DNA from: UBA1723 sp045641625
GTDB taxonomy: Bacteria > Bacteroidota > Bacteroidia > Bacteroidales > Paludibacteraceae
Direction of reading: 5' to 3'
Length of the DNA: 37,660 bases
Assembly: GCA_045641625.1 (NCBI GenBank)
Contig: JAZUHH010000106.1
Coordinates: forward strand, 1 to 37,660
Position 1 is the first letter of the stretch; every line of letters starts with the position of its first letter. The notes below the pieces were generated by a model. It searched no databases and had not been told where the DNA came from. It worked only from the letters and a program-made list of their open reading frames with translations. Of the stretch, positions 1-13,300 are shown piece after piece. The position numbers and the translations under genes were made by a program.

Positions 1-308
1 TAATAGTCGTTATTATACAAAACACCTCCAATAAATTTCAAATTCAATCAAAAGTCTTTTTGAATCAAATTCACAAATTATTATTCAACCTTCATAATGA
101 TTGGCACACAAAAACAAAATACAGATTTGTATTCAAAGTAAATCAACATGGAATAAGAATCTTGGAATTCGCTTCAAGACAAATCAACACACGAATACAC
201 ATTTCAAGAAAGGGCATAAAAGAAAAACGGAATAGGAAAAGCAAAATTGATTTTATACCCAAATCATTCTGAATAGCCTTTTGACAAATTTCTAAACAGC
301 ATAAAGAC
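1..308. other. AT-rich intergenic stretch, no supported gene
   Basis: This stretch lies downstream of the minus-strand operon. Two short open frames (60-272 plus, 143-361 minus) overlap each other antisense, have compositions typical of translated AT-rich DNA (many Lys, Ile, Asn, Arg or Cys, Leu), resemble no family I know, and the minus one runs straight through a terminator hairpin. I see no tRNA, no repeats and no clear promoter of the TTTG/TAnnTTTG form. It probably contains only the flank of a gene outside the window. Confidence 0.55.
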
Positions 309-347
309 AAAAAGGGATGCAATTCAAAAAGAATTGCATCCCTTTTT
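309..347. terminator. Strong rho-independent terminator hairpin, usable in both directions
   Basis: A perfect 17-base-pair stem (309-325 with 331-347) closes a 5-base A loop. The inner part is GC-containing (GGGATGCAATTC) and the outer part is A on one side and T on the other, so a U-run follows the stem on either strand. It lies 36 bases past the stop codon of the PorP/SprF gene and most probably ends the transcript of the minus-strand operon. Confidence 0.85.
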
Positions 348-382
348 ATTTTAAGCATCATTAAACTATGCCCAATCTCTGA

Positions 383-1375
383 TTACCAGTAAACAATTGG
401 ACAAGAGTAACGGAAGTGCTTCTTGACGAATACGTAAACGATAGAGAACTCCTGCGACCACGAGCCGTTCGACTTCTGGGAAGTGAACAAATCGTAAGTA
501 TAGTATGCCTGAAGTCCTTTATAGTTACCTCCGATCATGAAAGACACTGTATTAAGCTTACCGATAACCTCTCTGCGGAAGTCATGACGATATGCAACAC
601 CAAGCATCAAATGTGAAACGAACGCTCCGACATTGACATTGGCGACGTTGTACTCACCCTGGTGCTGATATGCCACAGTACCCATAACGTAGTTCTCGAC
701 CTTACCTCTGTTACCCCAAAGACCAGCTGTGGACTCGAGGTTGTGAAGGTAACGCACATGGAACGAATAACGTCTGTTAAGCTGATTGGCGTCATCATCA
801 ACAAATCCGTATGTAGGAGCAGCAATGTGATAGATAGCGGCACCTGCACTCAAACGGTTTTCCCACACATATTGTGCACCGAAAGAGAAATCAGGGAACA
901 CCTGAGTATCCTGCATATTGTCCTGCTCAAGACTGTTGTTTGCAACAGAACCGTTCTGCCACTGGTCACCAAAGATTATATCATCGCCAAGTTTCTTGAC
1001 GAACATGGCAGCAGTAAGTCCTAGTCTCACATAATGGCCGTCAACAACACGAACGTTGTGTGCGTAAGTTACTCCAATCTCATGGCTCTTGAAATCCTTA
1101 GCCTGTCCGTCGAACACATAATGTGCACCGATTGAACTGACAAGCTTGAAGAAGTTCTGGTCATAAGACACACGCATAGTCTTGTACTCATTCTCGAGAG
1201 TAGGCCACTGCATGCGATAGTTAAGTCCAACTCTGTAGGCGTTTGCCTCGCCTACAGAACTTGGATTTAATGCAAATGGAGAAGTGGAATGACCTGTCAA
1301 CTGATAGTCAATATCCTGAGCTGCAGCCACGAAAGACATAGACGCAGCCATTAGAAATGCACTTAACTTTTTCAT
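383..1375 (-). CDS. PorP/SprF family type IX secretion system outer-membrane protein
   Basis: The 330-residue product starts with a typical signal peptide (Lys-Lys, then a hydrophobic stretch to about residue 19, cleavage around VAAA-Q). It then shows the PorP/SprF hallmarks: an early Asn-Pro-Ser 'FALNPSSVGEA' segment, 'VGLNYRMQWP', and alternating short beta strands with aromatic ends through 'GGNYKGLQAYYTYDL', as expected for an outer-membrane barrel. The length is usual for the family. Family members act with T9SS and are needed for export of proteins with type B C-terminal domains, SprF for SprB being the best-known case. The start is supported by GGAGGG (complement of 1384-1389) eight bases upstream of the ATG. 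The gene follows the giant type B protein by 15 bases in the same orientation, so it is very probably its dedicated export partner. Family assignment is firm; specificity for the upstream protein is inferred from position. Confidence 0.88.
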   Translation of the reverse strand: MKKLSAFLMAASMSFVAAAQDIDYQLTGHSTSPFALNPSSVGEANAYRVGLNYRMQWPTLENEYKTMRVSYDQNFFKLVSSIGAHYVFDGQAKDFKSHEIGVTYAHNVRVVDGHYVRLGLTAAMFVKKLGDDIIFGDQWQNGSVANNSLEQDNMQDTQVFPDFSFGAQYVWENRLSAGAAIYHIAAPTYGFVDDDANQLNRRYSFHVRYLHNLESTAGLWGNRGKVENYVMGTVAYQHQGEYNVANVNVGAFVSHLMLGVAYRHDFRREVIGKLNTVSFMIGGNYKGLQAYYTYDLFTSQKSNGSWSQEFSIVYVFVKKHFRYSCPIVYW

Positions 1376-1390
1376 TCTATTTACCCTCCA

Positions 1391-4300
1391 TTATCTAATA
1401 AGTGTAACTTTACCTTTTTCCTCACCGCTCTTAGTGTAATCACCTACAGTTGACTTGTATGAACTTGACCAACCGTAAACACCTGCAGGGCAAGGCTTGC
1501 CGTTGAATGTTCCATCCCAAGCGTCACGAAGGCTGTTACCCTCGAATACGATCTCACCTAGACGGTTGTAGATTATGAAGTGGAACTCTGTGATCCAATC
1601 ACCACCCTCGAACTTGAATGTATCATTCAAACCGTTGCTGTCAGGAGTAAATGCATCTGCAACCCAAGCCTTCTTCCACTTGTAGATATGAGTCTGATCC
1701 TCATACTTACATCCGTTCCAGTCAACAGCCTTAACTGTTACAAGGAATGAATCCTCAAGAACCTGGAATGTGTGAGTAGCAGACTTGCCCTTCTCTACAC
1801 CACCGTCAGAAATCTCCCATGTCCAATCAACATCATAGATCTCGCTGTTTGGAACACGACCAGAGAAGCTAACCTTACGATATTTCTCGTCGATTAGAGT
1901 TGGATTGATTACATACTTGATTGAATCAAGAACATAGTTAGTAATCTTAACCGAATCATGAGAAATACATCCGAACTCATCCTTACCAGAGACATAAACC
2001 ATAGTCTCGTCATAGATCTGAGCCTTGAAATTAGCTCTGTTAGGTTCGTTGTCGATATCACTTACAGCTGGATAAGAAGACCAGTCATAAGTCTTAGCAC
2101 CACTAACTGTGAACTCGATAGAGTCACCCTGCTCAGGACAAACTGACTTGCGGCTTGTCTCGATGCTTAGTCTAGGCAATCTCTGAAGAGGAATGTTAAC
2201 AGACTTAACCGAAGTACATCCCATAGCGTTCGAACCGATAACCTGGAATGTCAATGGTGTTGTCATGTTCTCACCAGTAATTGCGCTTGTGTAGCTTACT
2301 GTATCGATACCATTACCACGTGTCCATACATAAGTGTCAGCACCACTAGCAACTACCTCGTAATCGCTTCCGACACATACATAACCGTTTGTAGCGTCTG
2401 TACCCTCACCTCCGACAATCTTAGTTACGATAGATGGAGAAGGATTTACGATTACAGGAACAGTGATCTGAGCATCACATCCGTTAGCCATACCGTGAAG
2501 ACTCAAGTACATTGTAGTTGGCTCCTTAGGAACAGCAGTGAAGAATGGGCTGCGGATTGTATCGTTAGCCTCTGTAATCCACTCATAAGTGCTAGCACCC
2601 TGAGCGATCAACTGAAGTGAAGCATGAGCTGTATCCTGACAAACTACGTCGTTTCCAGTGAATGAAAGCACTGGAGTAGGATAAATTCCGATAGGAATTG
2701 AGTACTCAGCTGTACAGATTGCATTCTTGGCAACCAAGTAGAATGTATCAGCCTTCGAAATAGAAGGATTGATAACCTCACCCTGACCAGCGTTACCAGA
2801 ATTAGACTTCCAGTTGAATGACTTGAACTGAGCACTTGGATCGTACTTAGCCTTCAACTCAACAGAAGAACCCTCACAAACTGTCATGCTTGAAGCCTCG
2901 ATGAATACCTCTGGCTTCTCGATAACCTGAATGTTGATGTGATCAACACCTGAACATCCGTTCTCGTCAGTACCTGTAACCTGGTAAGTAGCCTTGTTAC
3001 GAGGACTAACCTCGATAGAAGTAGTTGTCTCACCAGTACTCCACTCGTAAGTCTTAGCACCGCTAACCTCAAGAAGAGCAACACCACCCTGACAGATAGT
3101 GTCAGGACCATAGATATTGATTGAAGGAACAGAATTTACAATAACTGGAACAGACTCTGTAGTCTTACATCCGTACATTGAAGTTCCAGATACATAGTAA
3201 ATAGTGTCATGCTTAGGCTTGTCAATCATCTTAGTTCCAGCCTTGAATGCCGCAGCAGAATGAGGATCACCCCACTCGAATGTCTTGGCACCAACACCAG
3301 AAACTGATAGCTGAACGTTATCACCCTCACAAATCTCAGTCTTACCAGTAATTGTCAATACTGGAGCAGCCTGCATCTTAACCTTGTAAGAAGCTCTACC
3401 CTTACATCTGTTAACATCAGTACCCTCGACTATGAAGATTGTGTTATCCTTCTCAATCAACTGAGTGATCTCATCGCTCTGGCTCTGAGTACCCTCAATC
3501 CACTTGTAGTTCTCAGCACCTGAAGCCTTCAATGTTGCAACCTCGCCCTCACATACATACTGAGTATTGTCTGGAGAAGTGATAACAACATTCGGAGTAT
3601 CACGTACTGTAGTCTCTACCTTGATTACATTAGAACATCCGTTCTTGTCGTAACCTGTCAAGTAGAAGTCTGAGCTATATCTAGGAGCTGCCTTCATGTA
3701 CTGGTTCTTGTCACCAGATACAGTTCCCATTGTCCACTCGTACTTGTCAGCACCCATAGCCTCAAGTGAAAGAGAATCTCCAAGACAGATAGGTCTGTTA
3801 CCGTATGTCCAAAGAACTGGCTTAGGAAGTACATCTACGAAGATTGTAGCAGTACCCTTACATCCTCTAGAGTCAGTACCCTCAACTGAGTACCAAGTTG
3901 CTGTGTTAGCAATCTGACCTAGATTCTGCTCCTTAGTCTGAAGTGAATCGTTCCATACATAAGTAAATGCGTTCTTAGCCTTTAGAGTAAACTGGTTACC
4001 CTCACAAACAGCACCTTCACCATTGTCACCATCAATCTCGATCTCAACTAGAGGAGGATTGATCTTAGCGACTGTCCATGTAGTTGTTGCCTCACATCCA
4101 GTAAGTGAATTCATACCTGTAACCTCGAATGTCTCTGTCTCTGTAATTAGAGCGCGAAGAGTATCGTTATTACCGTAATTCTTCCACTGGTAGTTATCGA
4201 AGTCAGAAGGCTTCAAACCGTGAGGAACAAGAGTAGCATAAGCATCTGCACACTGCTCCTTAGGACCGTCGATGAAGATGGCTGGCTTAGGCAATACGCG

Positions 4301-7300
4301 TACAGGAACCTTCAAGTGTCCATCACAAACAAATGAACCAGATGGATCGTGAACTGATACCAAGTAGTCCTTGTTACGAGTCACATTGGCAATTGTCAAA
4401 GTATTGCCAGTAGTTCCGTCGTCCCAAGTATATTCAAGACCATTTGTGCCATTGATTGTAAGAACCTCGATTGCCAAGTTCTCAGCACCCTCACATAGCT
4501 TAACAGTATCCTTGAATACAGTACCTGCTGATGCAGAGTTAACATACATATCAGGAGTTTCCTTGACATCAACATCTACATACAACTTACCAATACATCC
4601 GTTCTGCTCTCCGTACAATGTCAAGATACCAGAAGACTCAAGAGCGTCAACTCTTACACGTGGTAGCACAGAGATTGTATCCTGGCTACGTGTCCACCAG
4701 TAATTTGAAGCACCCGCACCGTTTAGAACTAATGCAGAACCTCTACATACTGAAGTTTCTCCGTCATAGGAAAGAACTGGCAATTCCTGAATTCTAACTG
4801 TGAACGAATCTCTGTTAGAACAGTTGTTAGAGTCAAGAGCTGTCACATAGAACTTCTTTTCTGCCTGAGCTCTCTGACTGATGTAATTGTCAGTTGACAT
4901 GTTATCCCAACGGAATGAGTAGTTGTCACCATCCTTAGCTGGCTTAACATTCAATGTGAAGTCATTACCGTAACATACCATATCATCGCTTGAAGGAACG
5001 TGGTTCTCAAGAGCGAATGACATCTGAGGTGTTGAGTTAACCTTAACTCTCAACTGCTTCTGTGATCGACATCCGTTGATTCCAGTAACATTTACATAGT
5101 AATCTGTTGACTGGCTAGGCTTAACAACCTTAATCGCATTTGTATCACCAAGAGCTCTTGGCAACCACTCATAAGACTTGATGTTAGAACCTACGATATT
5201 GAACTCAACAGAATCACCGTAACAGATAGTAGTTGTATCACCACCAGTATTAGTTGCGATTGGAGCCTTGTTAACTGCCAATGAAACCAAAGCCTGGCTT
5301 GCACATCCGTCAGCATTAACAGCCTTGAACTTATAAGTAACATCCTTAGTTGCAATGCTGTTGATTGAATTAGTTCCCTCAGCTACCTCTGGAGCAACCA
5401 AAGTGTAGTCAAATGTACCACCGTAGTTAGGGAAGCTTGTTGTATCAGACAATGCAAATGAGAAGCGGTCATTCTCACAGATCTCCAACATGTACGAAGC
5501 ACCTGTGTCTCCAATTCTTGAAAGTCCAGCAGGAGCTGTAACCTTAAGTTGAGGAGCAGGAATGACATCTATCTCGAACTGCTTAGAAACTGTACAGCTT
5601 CCATCAGTAGCAGTTACCATCACTCTCTCTGAACCTGGAGTGCGGAACTGAGTCTTAAGAGTATCCTTCAACTGGCTTGTCTTGCCTGTTCTCCACTGAT
5701 ATCTGTACTTAGCAGAAGGATCGTTCGGAGTAACAAAGAACTCAACGTCAGTATTAGCACAAACTCGAGACTCGTAAGTTGGCTCGAACTCAGGAGAAGG
5801 AACATATCCGAAGTGGAAGTTCTGACTAGCCTCACAACCTGTTGACTTAGATTTTGCAGTAACAGTGTACAAGTTCTTGTCAGTCTGCTCAATTGGATAC
5901 ATAGCCATAACATCGATCTCGTTGTCAACAATGAATGAGTCAACACCATACTGATCAACGAACTCTGGCAATGTCCAGTTGTAAACAAGGTCATTTGTTG
6001 CAACTGAGGCAGCGGCCTTGAATTCAACATCATCACCCTTACAAGAAGTAGTATCTCCTACAAGGAATAGAGTTGGAACATTGTTATGGTTGATTAGGAT
6101 ATCAGCCTCCTTGTTACAACCTGTCAAGTATCCTGTAACTACAATTCCCTCGTTTCCTAGAGGACGATAGTTATACTCATCAGTCTCTGAAAGAACATCT
6201 CCTGGAATAGAAGTAAACTTATAGTTAGAAGCTCCGGACATCTTCAAGTTCAAGTCCTCGCCTTCACAAACATCTACAATAAACTTCTTAGAAACAGAGT
6301 CAAATGGAATGTTCACTCTATTCTTGCCTGAACGCTGTGCGCTCAAATACAACTTAGGAGCCGAAACAACCTCGATTCTAGCAGAGTCAGTATTAGTACA
6401 TCCGATATTGTCGGTTGCAACTACATGGAACAACTGGTAGGCAGGCTGAACAACTGGTTCAAATATTGGACCGTTGATATTCTGCTCCTTCCACAAGAAT
6501 GTCACATTAGGAGTTGAAGAGGAAGCCTCGATATGAGCTGGAGTATTACCACAAACCTGGTTGATGTAATCAAGCTTGATATCTGGTTTCTTACGAACAA
6601 TAATCTCCTTCTTAACCTGCTCTGACTCACACTTGCCATCAAAGCCCTTAACCTGAACATAAGCCGGACTACCTGTATATGTAAATGTCTTGCTATATGC
6701 AGTAGAGTTTTTGTCTGTCAAGTTATCCCAAATGTAGCTTCCATCCTTACCACCCTCAACAGTAAATGTGTATGTACCACCATCACAAACCTCAGAGCTT
6801 CCGTGGATAATTAACTTAGGAATCTCATTGACATTTACGATTGGATACAACTTAGAAGTACACTGAGTACCATGAGGTGTAGTCTTGATTGCTGTTACCT
6901 CGTAAGTTGTAGTAACAACTGGCGAAGCATTGATTGAAGGAGTACCAAGCTCTACAACATTCTTGATTGGATCAAACCAATTGAAATCATAAGCCTCAGA
7001 AGGAATGGTTGACTTGGCATACAAGTTTGTAGATGTACCCTCACAAATTGTAATACCATTGTTATCAATCTCAAATTCTGGCAATGTTGTAGGAGTAACA
7101 GTAACCTTAGCTGTATTTGAACATCCTAAGTTATCGTAACCAATTACATTGACATCGAACGGTGTATCCGATACCTGTGGTTGATATACCTCACCATTAC
7201 CATTTCCTCCATCCCAAGAATATCTAACAGCACCAGTAGCAACCAAATAAGCATTTGTATTAACACATGGCTTATTCTCACTCTTGTCCAAATCTATTCT

Positions 7301-10300
7301 TACAGATGGATTAGGACGAATAGCAACCATAATACCAGTTGTATCAGTGTAACACAAAGTGTTTACATCAACAACACGCAACTGATACTTAGAATCCATT
7401 ACTGGTGAATCAGTGAATGAATTCAACTGACCTGTAGTATTGTAGTCACCCTGCCAGAAGTACTCTACCGGATTAGTAGGTGTTGCACTTGGAACATTAG
7501 CAATAATCTCAACAGAAGAATTAGCACAGATTGTGTCCTTGTATGACAAGTAAATAACTGGCTTATTCTTGATCTGCAAATCAAAGTTCAACTTCTCTTC
7601 ACAAACACCATTCTGGAATATAACGCTGTACTGTCCAGAAACTGTTGGTTTGTAAGTAGTGTGGTTCTGGTTTGCACTTTCAAGGACATCTCCGCTTGGA
7701 GTAATCCAACGGAAGTTGTCTCCTGTTGCAGCAACACCTGGAACATCAGCGCGATTAACTACCAACTCAACAGGCTCGCCCTCACAAGCAACCTTGCTAC
7801 CAGCGTACTCAATCTGCTGATGCTGGATAACTCTGACTGGATAATTGATTGTATTTGTACATGCATTTGCTGGATCTGCTGACTGAACAGTCAAAGTAAC
7901 TACAACGTCAGATGTACCTACACTGCAATCAAACTTAGCACCAACACCAATCTGGTTACCACACTGCCATACAATATTTGTATAAGCATCAGCATCTACG
8001 ATCTTGAATGATGAAATACCATTCTCACAAGCCTGCTGGTCATAAACTACATCTGGATGAGGAATACCCTTATTAACAACCTTCAAAGTTGTATCAGACT
8101 GACATCCTGACGAGTTCTCAACCAACAACTTGATTGGAGTCATCGTATTAGAAGCATTAACAACCTGATTGATAGATGAACTGTTAGTGTCTTCATCCTT
8201 CTTGATCAAGTTATCATTCATAGTCCATGTGAATGAGTAACCGGCATCACCAGAAGCTCTGAACACAGCACCGTCGCTAGGACAGATAGCTGTATCTCCA
8301 GTAATAGAGAAATGAGGCTTTGGAGTAGTCTGTACTGCCTGAGTGTAGGTAGAAGACCAACATAGACGCTCATTTCCATCTTCGTCTAGATCTGGCAAAC
8401 TAATATAACCCAAATAAGAGTAAACATCAGACTTAGACAAAAGAACACTACCATCAGACTTACCGTCTTCACCATTGATCAAGTTTCCATCTGAATCCAT
8501 CCAGTAATACTTAGTAATTCCATACTGGTCAGTACAGTTCTTACATTCAGCCAAGAATGTCTGAGTTGTACCCTCACAGAAGTTAGACTTAGCATCCTTG
8601 ATAGCCAAAACTGGAGCAGGAAGAACCTTGATTTCCTTAGAAGCCTTTCCTGAACACTGGTTATCATCTGTAACAGTAACTGTAGCAGTCTGTGTACCAG
8701 TACGCATCATATTGAACTTAACAACCTCTGTATTCTTGTTGTTAACCTCCCAGAATCCAGACCACTTATAAGAGACATCACCAGCTCCGTCACCTACCTT
8801 AGCAGTCAAAGTAACCTCATTCTGTGTACCAGCACAGAATACATCTCTACCATCAACCAATACGCTTGGAGAAACCTTAACAGGGATCTGAACCAAAGCA
8901 TCGTTGTAGCAAGTCAAATCGCTACCGTCAATAGTATAAACCTTCTTAGCCAAGATTGTATAGTCAACTGGCTGGTTAGGAACACTGATCTGATCAGCCT
9001 GAGTTGGCTTACCATACAACTTCAACTGATTTGTCTCAGCATTCCAGTCATCGTCAACAATTACCTGATTGTCGTCAGTCTTGAATGCATAGAATGCATT
9101 TGGATCCTGACCTACAGTAATTGTGATATCATCTGGATTATTCTCATCCCAACAATAGTGAGTCTGACCATCAGAAAGAGTCTGCCATGCTGCAGAACCG
9201 ATCTTAGAAATGATCTCTGGCTTCTTCTTATGAGATACGATGAAGTTCATCGAGCTTGAACACTGACCTGCAGTAGTTGCGATTACCTCATATAGACCTT
9301 CGTTAGAAACAGAGAATACACCGTCATTAGTTCCCATTCCAGTTTCTGGAATGCCGCTACCCTTTACAGTAACAATCGAACTAGAAGGCTCTGTAGTAGC
9401 AATCAATTCACGAGAATCCTCCTCACAGAAGAAGAATGTGCTACCCTGATTGATATCTACAGCAGCGATATTCTTTTCATCATCAGCCTTAGTCTTCAAT
9501 GTGATAGTTGGTGTTACACCAGACTCGACAATGAAGTCAGCCTTATCAGAAGAACATACACCATTTGTAGCGATAGCGGAAATAGTGAAGTTTCCACCTG
9601 CCTGAGGTATAACTACAGTTGAATGTTCGTTTATAAACGCATCATTTGCTGAGTCATAAGCCTTAGGAGTTGCACCAATCCAATCAACCTTAGTGATACC
9701 ATCAGTTAGAGTCTTGATATTGAATGCAATCTCATCACCTGGACACATACGACTGTTGTCCGCATCGGCCTCGATAGCGATAACAGGCTTTGGATTAACT
9801 GTCATTGAGTATGTAATTGCATTCTTACATACACCGTCAGTCATAGCCTTAGCCTGACCCTGCTCATACAATGTATAGTCGAATGACTTCTCTGCTTCTA
9901 CGTCAAGAGATCTAACCTCAACCTTAGTTGAAGCAGGAAGATCATAGCCATATACATTAGAACCGTTAGCAACCCACTTAACCTTATTGTCAGGAACTCC
10001 ATTAGAAGAAGCTGTCAATGTGACTGTGTTACCAGCACATAGAGTACCGTCAACCAATACGTTGATTGAAGGCTTAGCCTCAGTCAAGATTGTTGCAGAA
10101 TAAGTCTTGCTCTTACACTCCTTACCATCAACAACTCTTGACAAGTAGTAGTCGTAACGTGTATTCTCAGTTAGAGATACAATAGGATATGCCCATCCAG
10201 TACCTGTTGTTGCAGTAACCTCGCTCTCAACAGAACCGGAAGTATTAGGCTTGATGTACATCTTGTACTCAGTACTGCTCTTGAACTCATTGCCCTTATC

Positions 10301-13300
10301 GATTGTAGCAAGAACAATTTCAGTACCTTCACCGTAACAAACTCGACCTGGATAAGTCAACGCTGGCTCACCAACCTTTACAGCATTAACACTGATATTA
10401 GCAGGATTCTCAGCATAACATCCATAACGAGGATCGTAAGCAGTAGCGTACAATTCGTAGTTTCCAGTTGCATCACCCTTGACAACCTGAGTCAAAGTAT
10501 TGAATGTGCTTAGAACATTCTTCTTGTCCTGAGCATCCTGCGCTGAAGCGAACCAATTGATACGGTAATCGTCAATTGTAACATCAACATCATTAGTAGT
10601 TGATCTGAATTCTACTGACTCGCCCTCACAGTAAGTGCTGTAGTCTGACTCAAGAGAGATAATTGGACGCTCAACAATGTCGAAAGATTGGTTGACATGT
10701 GCACGACAACTACCCTTTTCAGCCTCAAGAACTACATCAACCCTATTGTCAACATTTCCAATAACGTGGAAATCCTGTGAAGTAGCATCTGCGCCAAACC
10801 AATAGTAATTATCAGGAACAACTGCACTCAAAAGATTTGTCTTGACGATAATATTCTCACCTCTACAAATCTTACCTCCTATTATAGAGCTGCCGTCTGC
10901 CTTAGTTACATAAAGAGCAACCTGAGGAGCCTCTGCTACATCAACAGTAAACTCATGACCTACAGTACATCCGGAAACTGTCTTTGCCTCCACATAGTAC
11001 CAAGACTTAGTCTTAGGCTCGACATTGATAGTATTTCTTGATGCAGCATCAGGCTCAATTTCAGTTCCCTGATTATTTGCACCAAGATACCACTTGATAG
11101 TCTCAAGGTTAATACCTGAAGCACCAATAGAAAGTGGAGTTGGACCACTAGAAGTACAGATTTCTCTCTGGAATGGAGTTCCAGAAGCATCTACACTTGC
11201 ATCAGAAAGTACAACATCACCAAATACATCAACATAGAAGTCGATTGGAGTAGCCTCACACATAGGGTATGTGCTTCTCTTGTACTTCAACTGATAATGA
11301 GTCCTTTCTGTGATAGACTGCTTAACATTCTGACCTGCTCCTATAAATGAAGTAGTATTGTCAGCGTTAACGCGGTACCACTCCTTTGCATATACATCAG
11401 CATCAGGAACGCCATTCTCATGAGTTGTCTTCAATTCGAACTCAGTGTTAGGACAAACCTTCATGTTCTGATCAACCAAAGCAACTGGCTGAGGAACAAC
11501 ATCGATAACTACGTCCTGAGAAACTGTACATCCTGCAGGAGAAATCGCAGCAACAATAATCTTACCATCAGCAGAATTTGGTGTGATAATATTTGAAGTA
11601 GAACCTCCAATCTCACACTCGTTTACATCAGTACACTTAACAGCATCTGGATTAGAAGCTGTTGAGTAGCTAATTGTAAACTTAGAACCAGCCTTATCAA
11701 CAGCCTTAGCTGAAATGTTGATTGGCGAGTTATCAAGTTCACAGAATGTCAAGTTAGTAGGAACATCCACAAGTGTTGGCTGAGGGTATGTAACAACCTT
11801 AACCAAAATATCCTTAGCTGGACATCCATAAACATCCTTACCTGAAACCTTCAACAAATTATTGTCGATTGGGCCATTTACTGTTGTAGTGTTAGACCAA
11901 GTACCATTGTAAGGAACACCATCAATTTCATAAGTCTTTGCACCGTCGAAGATCAAATTAATCTCCTCATCGGAACAAGTCTTAGCAACGAATGCACCTT
12001 CCTCCTCAGTTGGAGTTATAGGACTAGTCATAGAAGCCCTTGTATAACTTGCTAGCTTAATAACTGGCTTCTTAGAAACTGATATGACTCTATATCCTTC
12101 AGCACTACACTTAGTACCCTTTGCTACAGCCTTAACATACAACTGACCTACGCCTACAAACTCTGACTTAGGAATAATCAAATCAGGATTATTGGCATCT
12201 GTTGTTGTTGTCTTGATATTGGTATAAGAAGTAGTATCGTCGATAGTATTCAAATATCCATATCTCCAGTTGAAGCTGGTAGCATTTCCACCGGTAGCAG
12301 TGAATCTAGTTTCCTCACCCTCACAAACATTATCAGTAGAAGCTATAATGTTTACAGTAGGAGTTGAAGTACGGTTGATAGCAACAGTCTTGATTGGACT
12401 GAAACAAACTACAGCATCAGTAACACCACCTACAGTGTAGCTCTTCTTGGCCTGAACATCAACTACATCCAAAGAAGCAGGAACCTCATAAGAATCACCT
12501 GTAAATGCACCCTGCCATATATAAGTTACACCTTCCTGCTTAACTGCATTAAGATTAACAGGAGCACCCTCACAACCCTCAACATTATCAGAAACTCCTA
12601 CTGTAGGAACTCCATAAGTGTTTACGGTAACATACTTGACAGACTCACAACCTCCGATAGCGTTTGTACCAACTACCTTAACTCTTGTTGTTGCTCCAAA
12701 TATGTCTTTGTAAGATTCACCAGTGTGCTTGTGATCGTTTCCTACATAATAGTCAAATGTAATTACGTCACCAGCAGCCTTCATTGGCGTAATCTCAGCC
12801 TCTGAACCGGCACAAATGTCAAGATTATTAACTGTGAACTTTGAAGTTGCAGTCTCGATTAAGTAAGTATTAGAAACCGAACAGCCGTTGTTAGTTGTTA
12901 CAGTAACTGTGTACTCATCTCCATCGTGTGCATTGACATTTATATACTCCTGCTGAGAACCTGTTGGATCCCATGAGTATGAAACATCCTCACCTCTTGT
13001 TCCACCATTCACATCAGAATTAGCAGACAATCTGATAGGAGTATTTTCACAAATAGAAGAAACATTGCTCCAACCACCTGTACCATCAGATAACTGTGCT
13101 GAGAAAGTAGGAACTGTTGGCATAGGAGAACCATAAATCTTGAACTTCTTCTCTGCCTTACACTCTTCACTTCCATTGAATGTGTAGATAACAGTCACCG
13201 TCTTTGTCTGATCACCGATAGCAGGATTTTCGAACACAAGAGAATTACTTGATCCCATTGTCTCATCACCCCACTTGTAACCCTTGATATCTACAGTGTT

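Noticed and set aside
60..361. Two small overlapping antisense frames (60-272 plus, 143-361 minus)
   Set aside because: They overlap each other, one crosses a terminator hairpin, and both look like translated AT-rich noncoding DNA.
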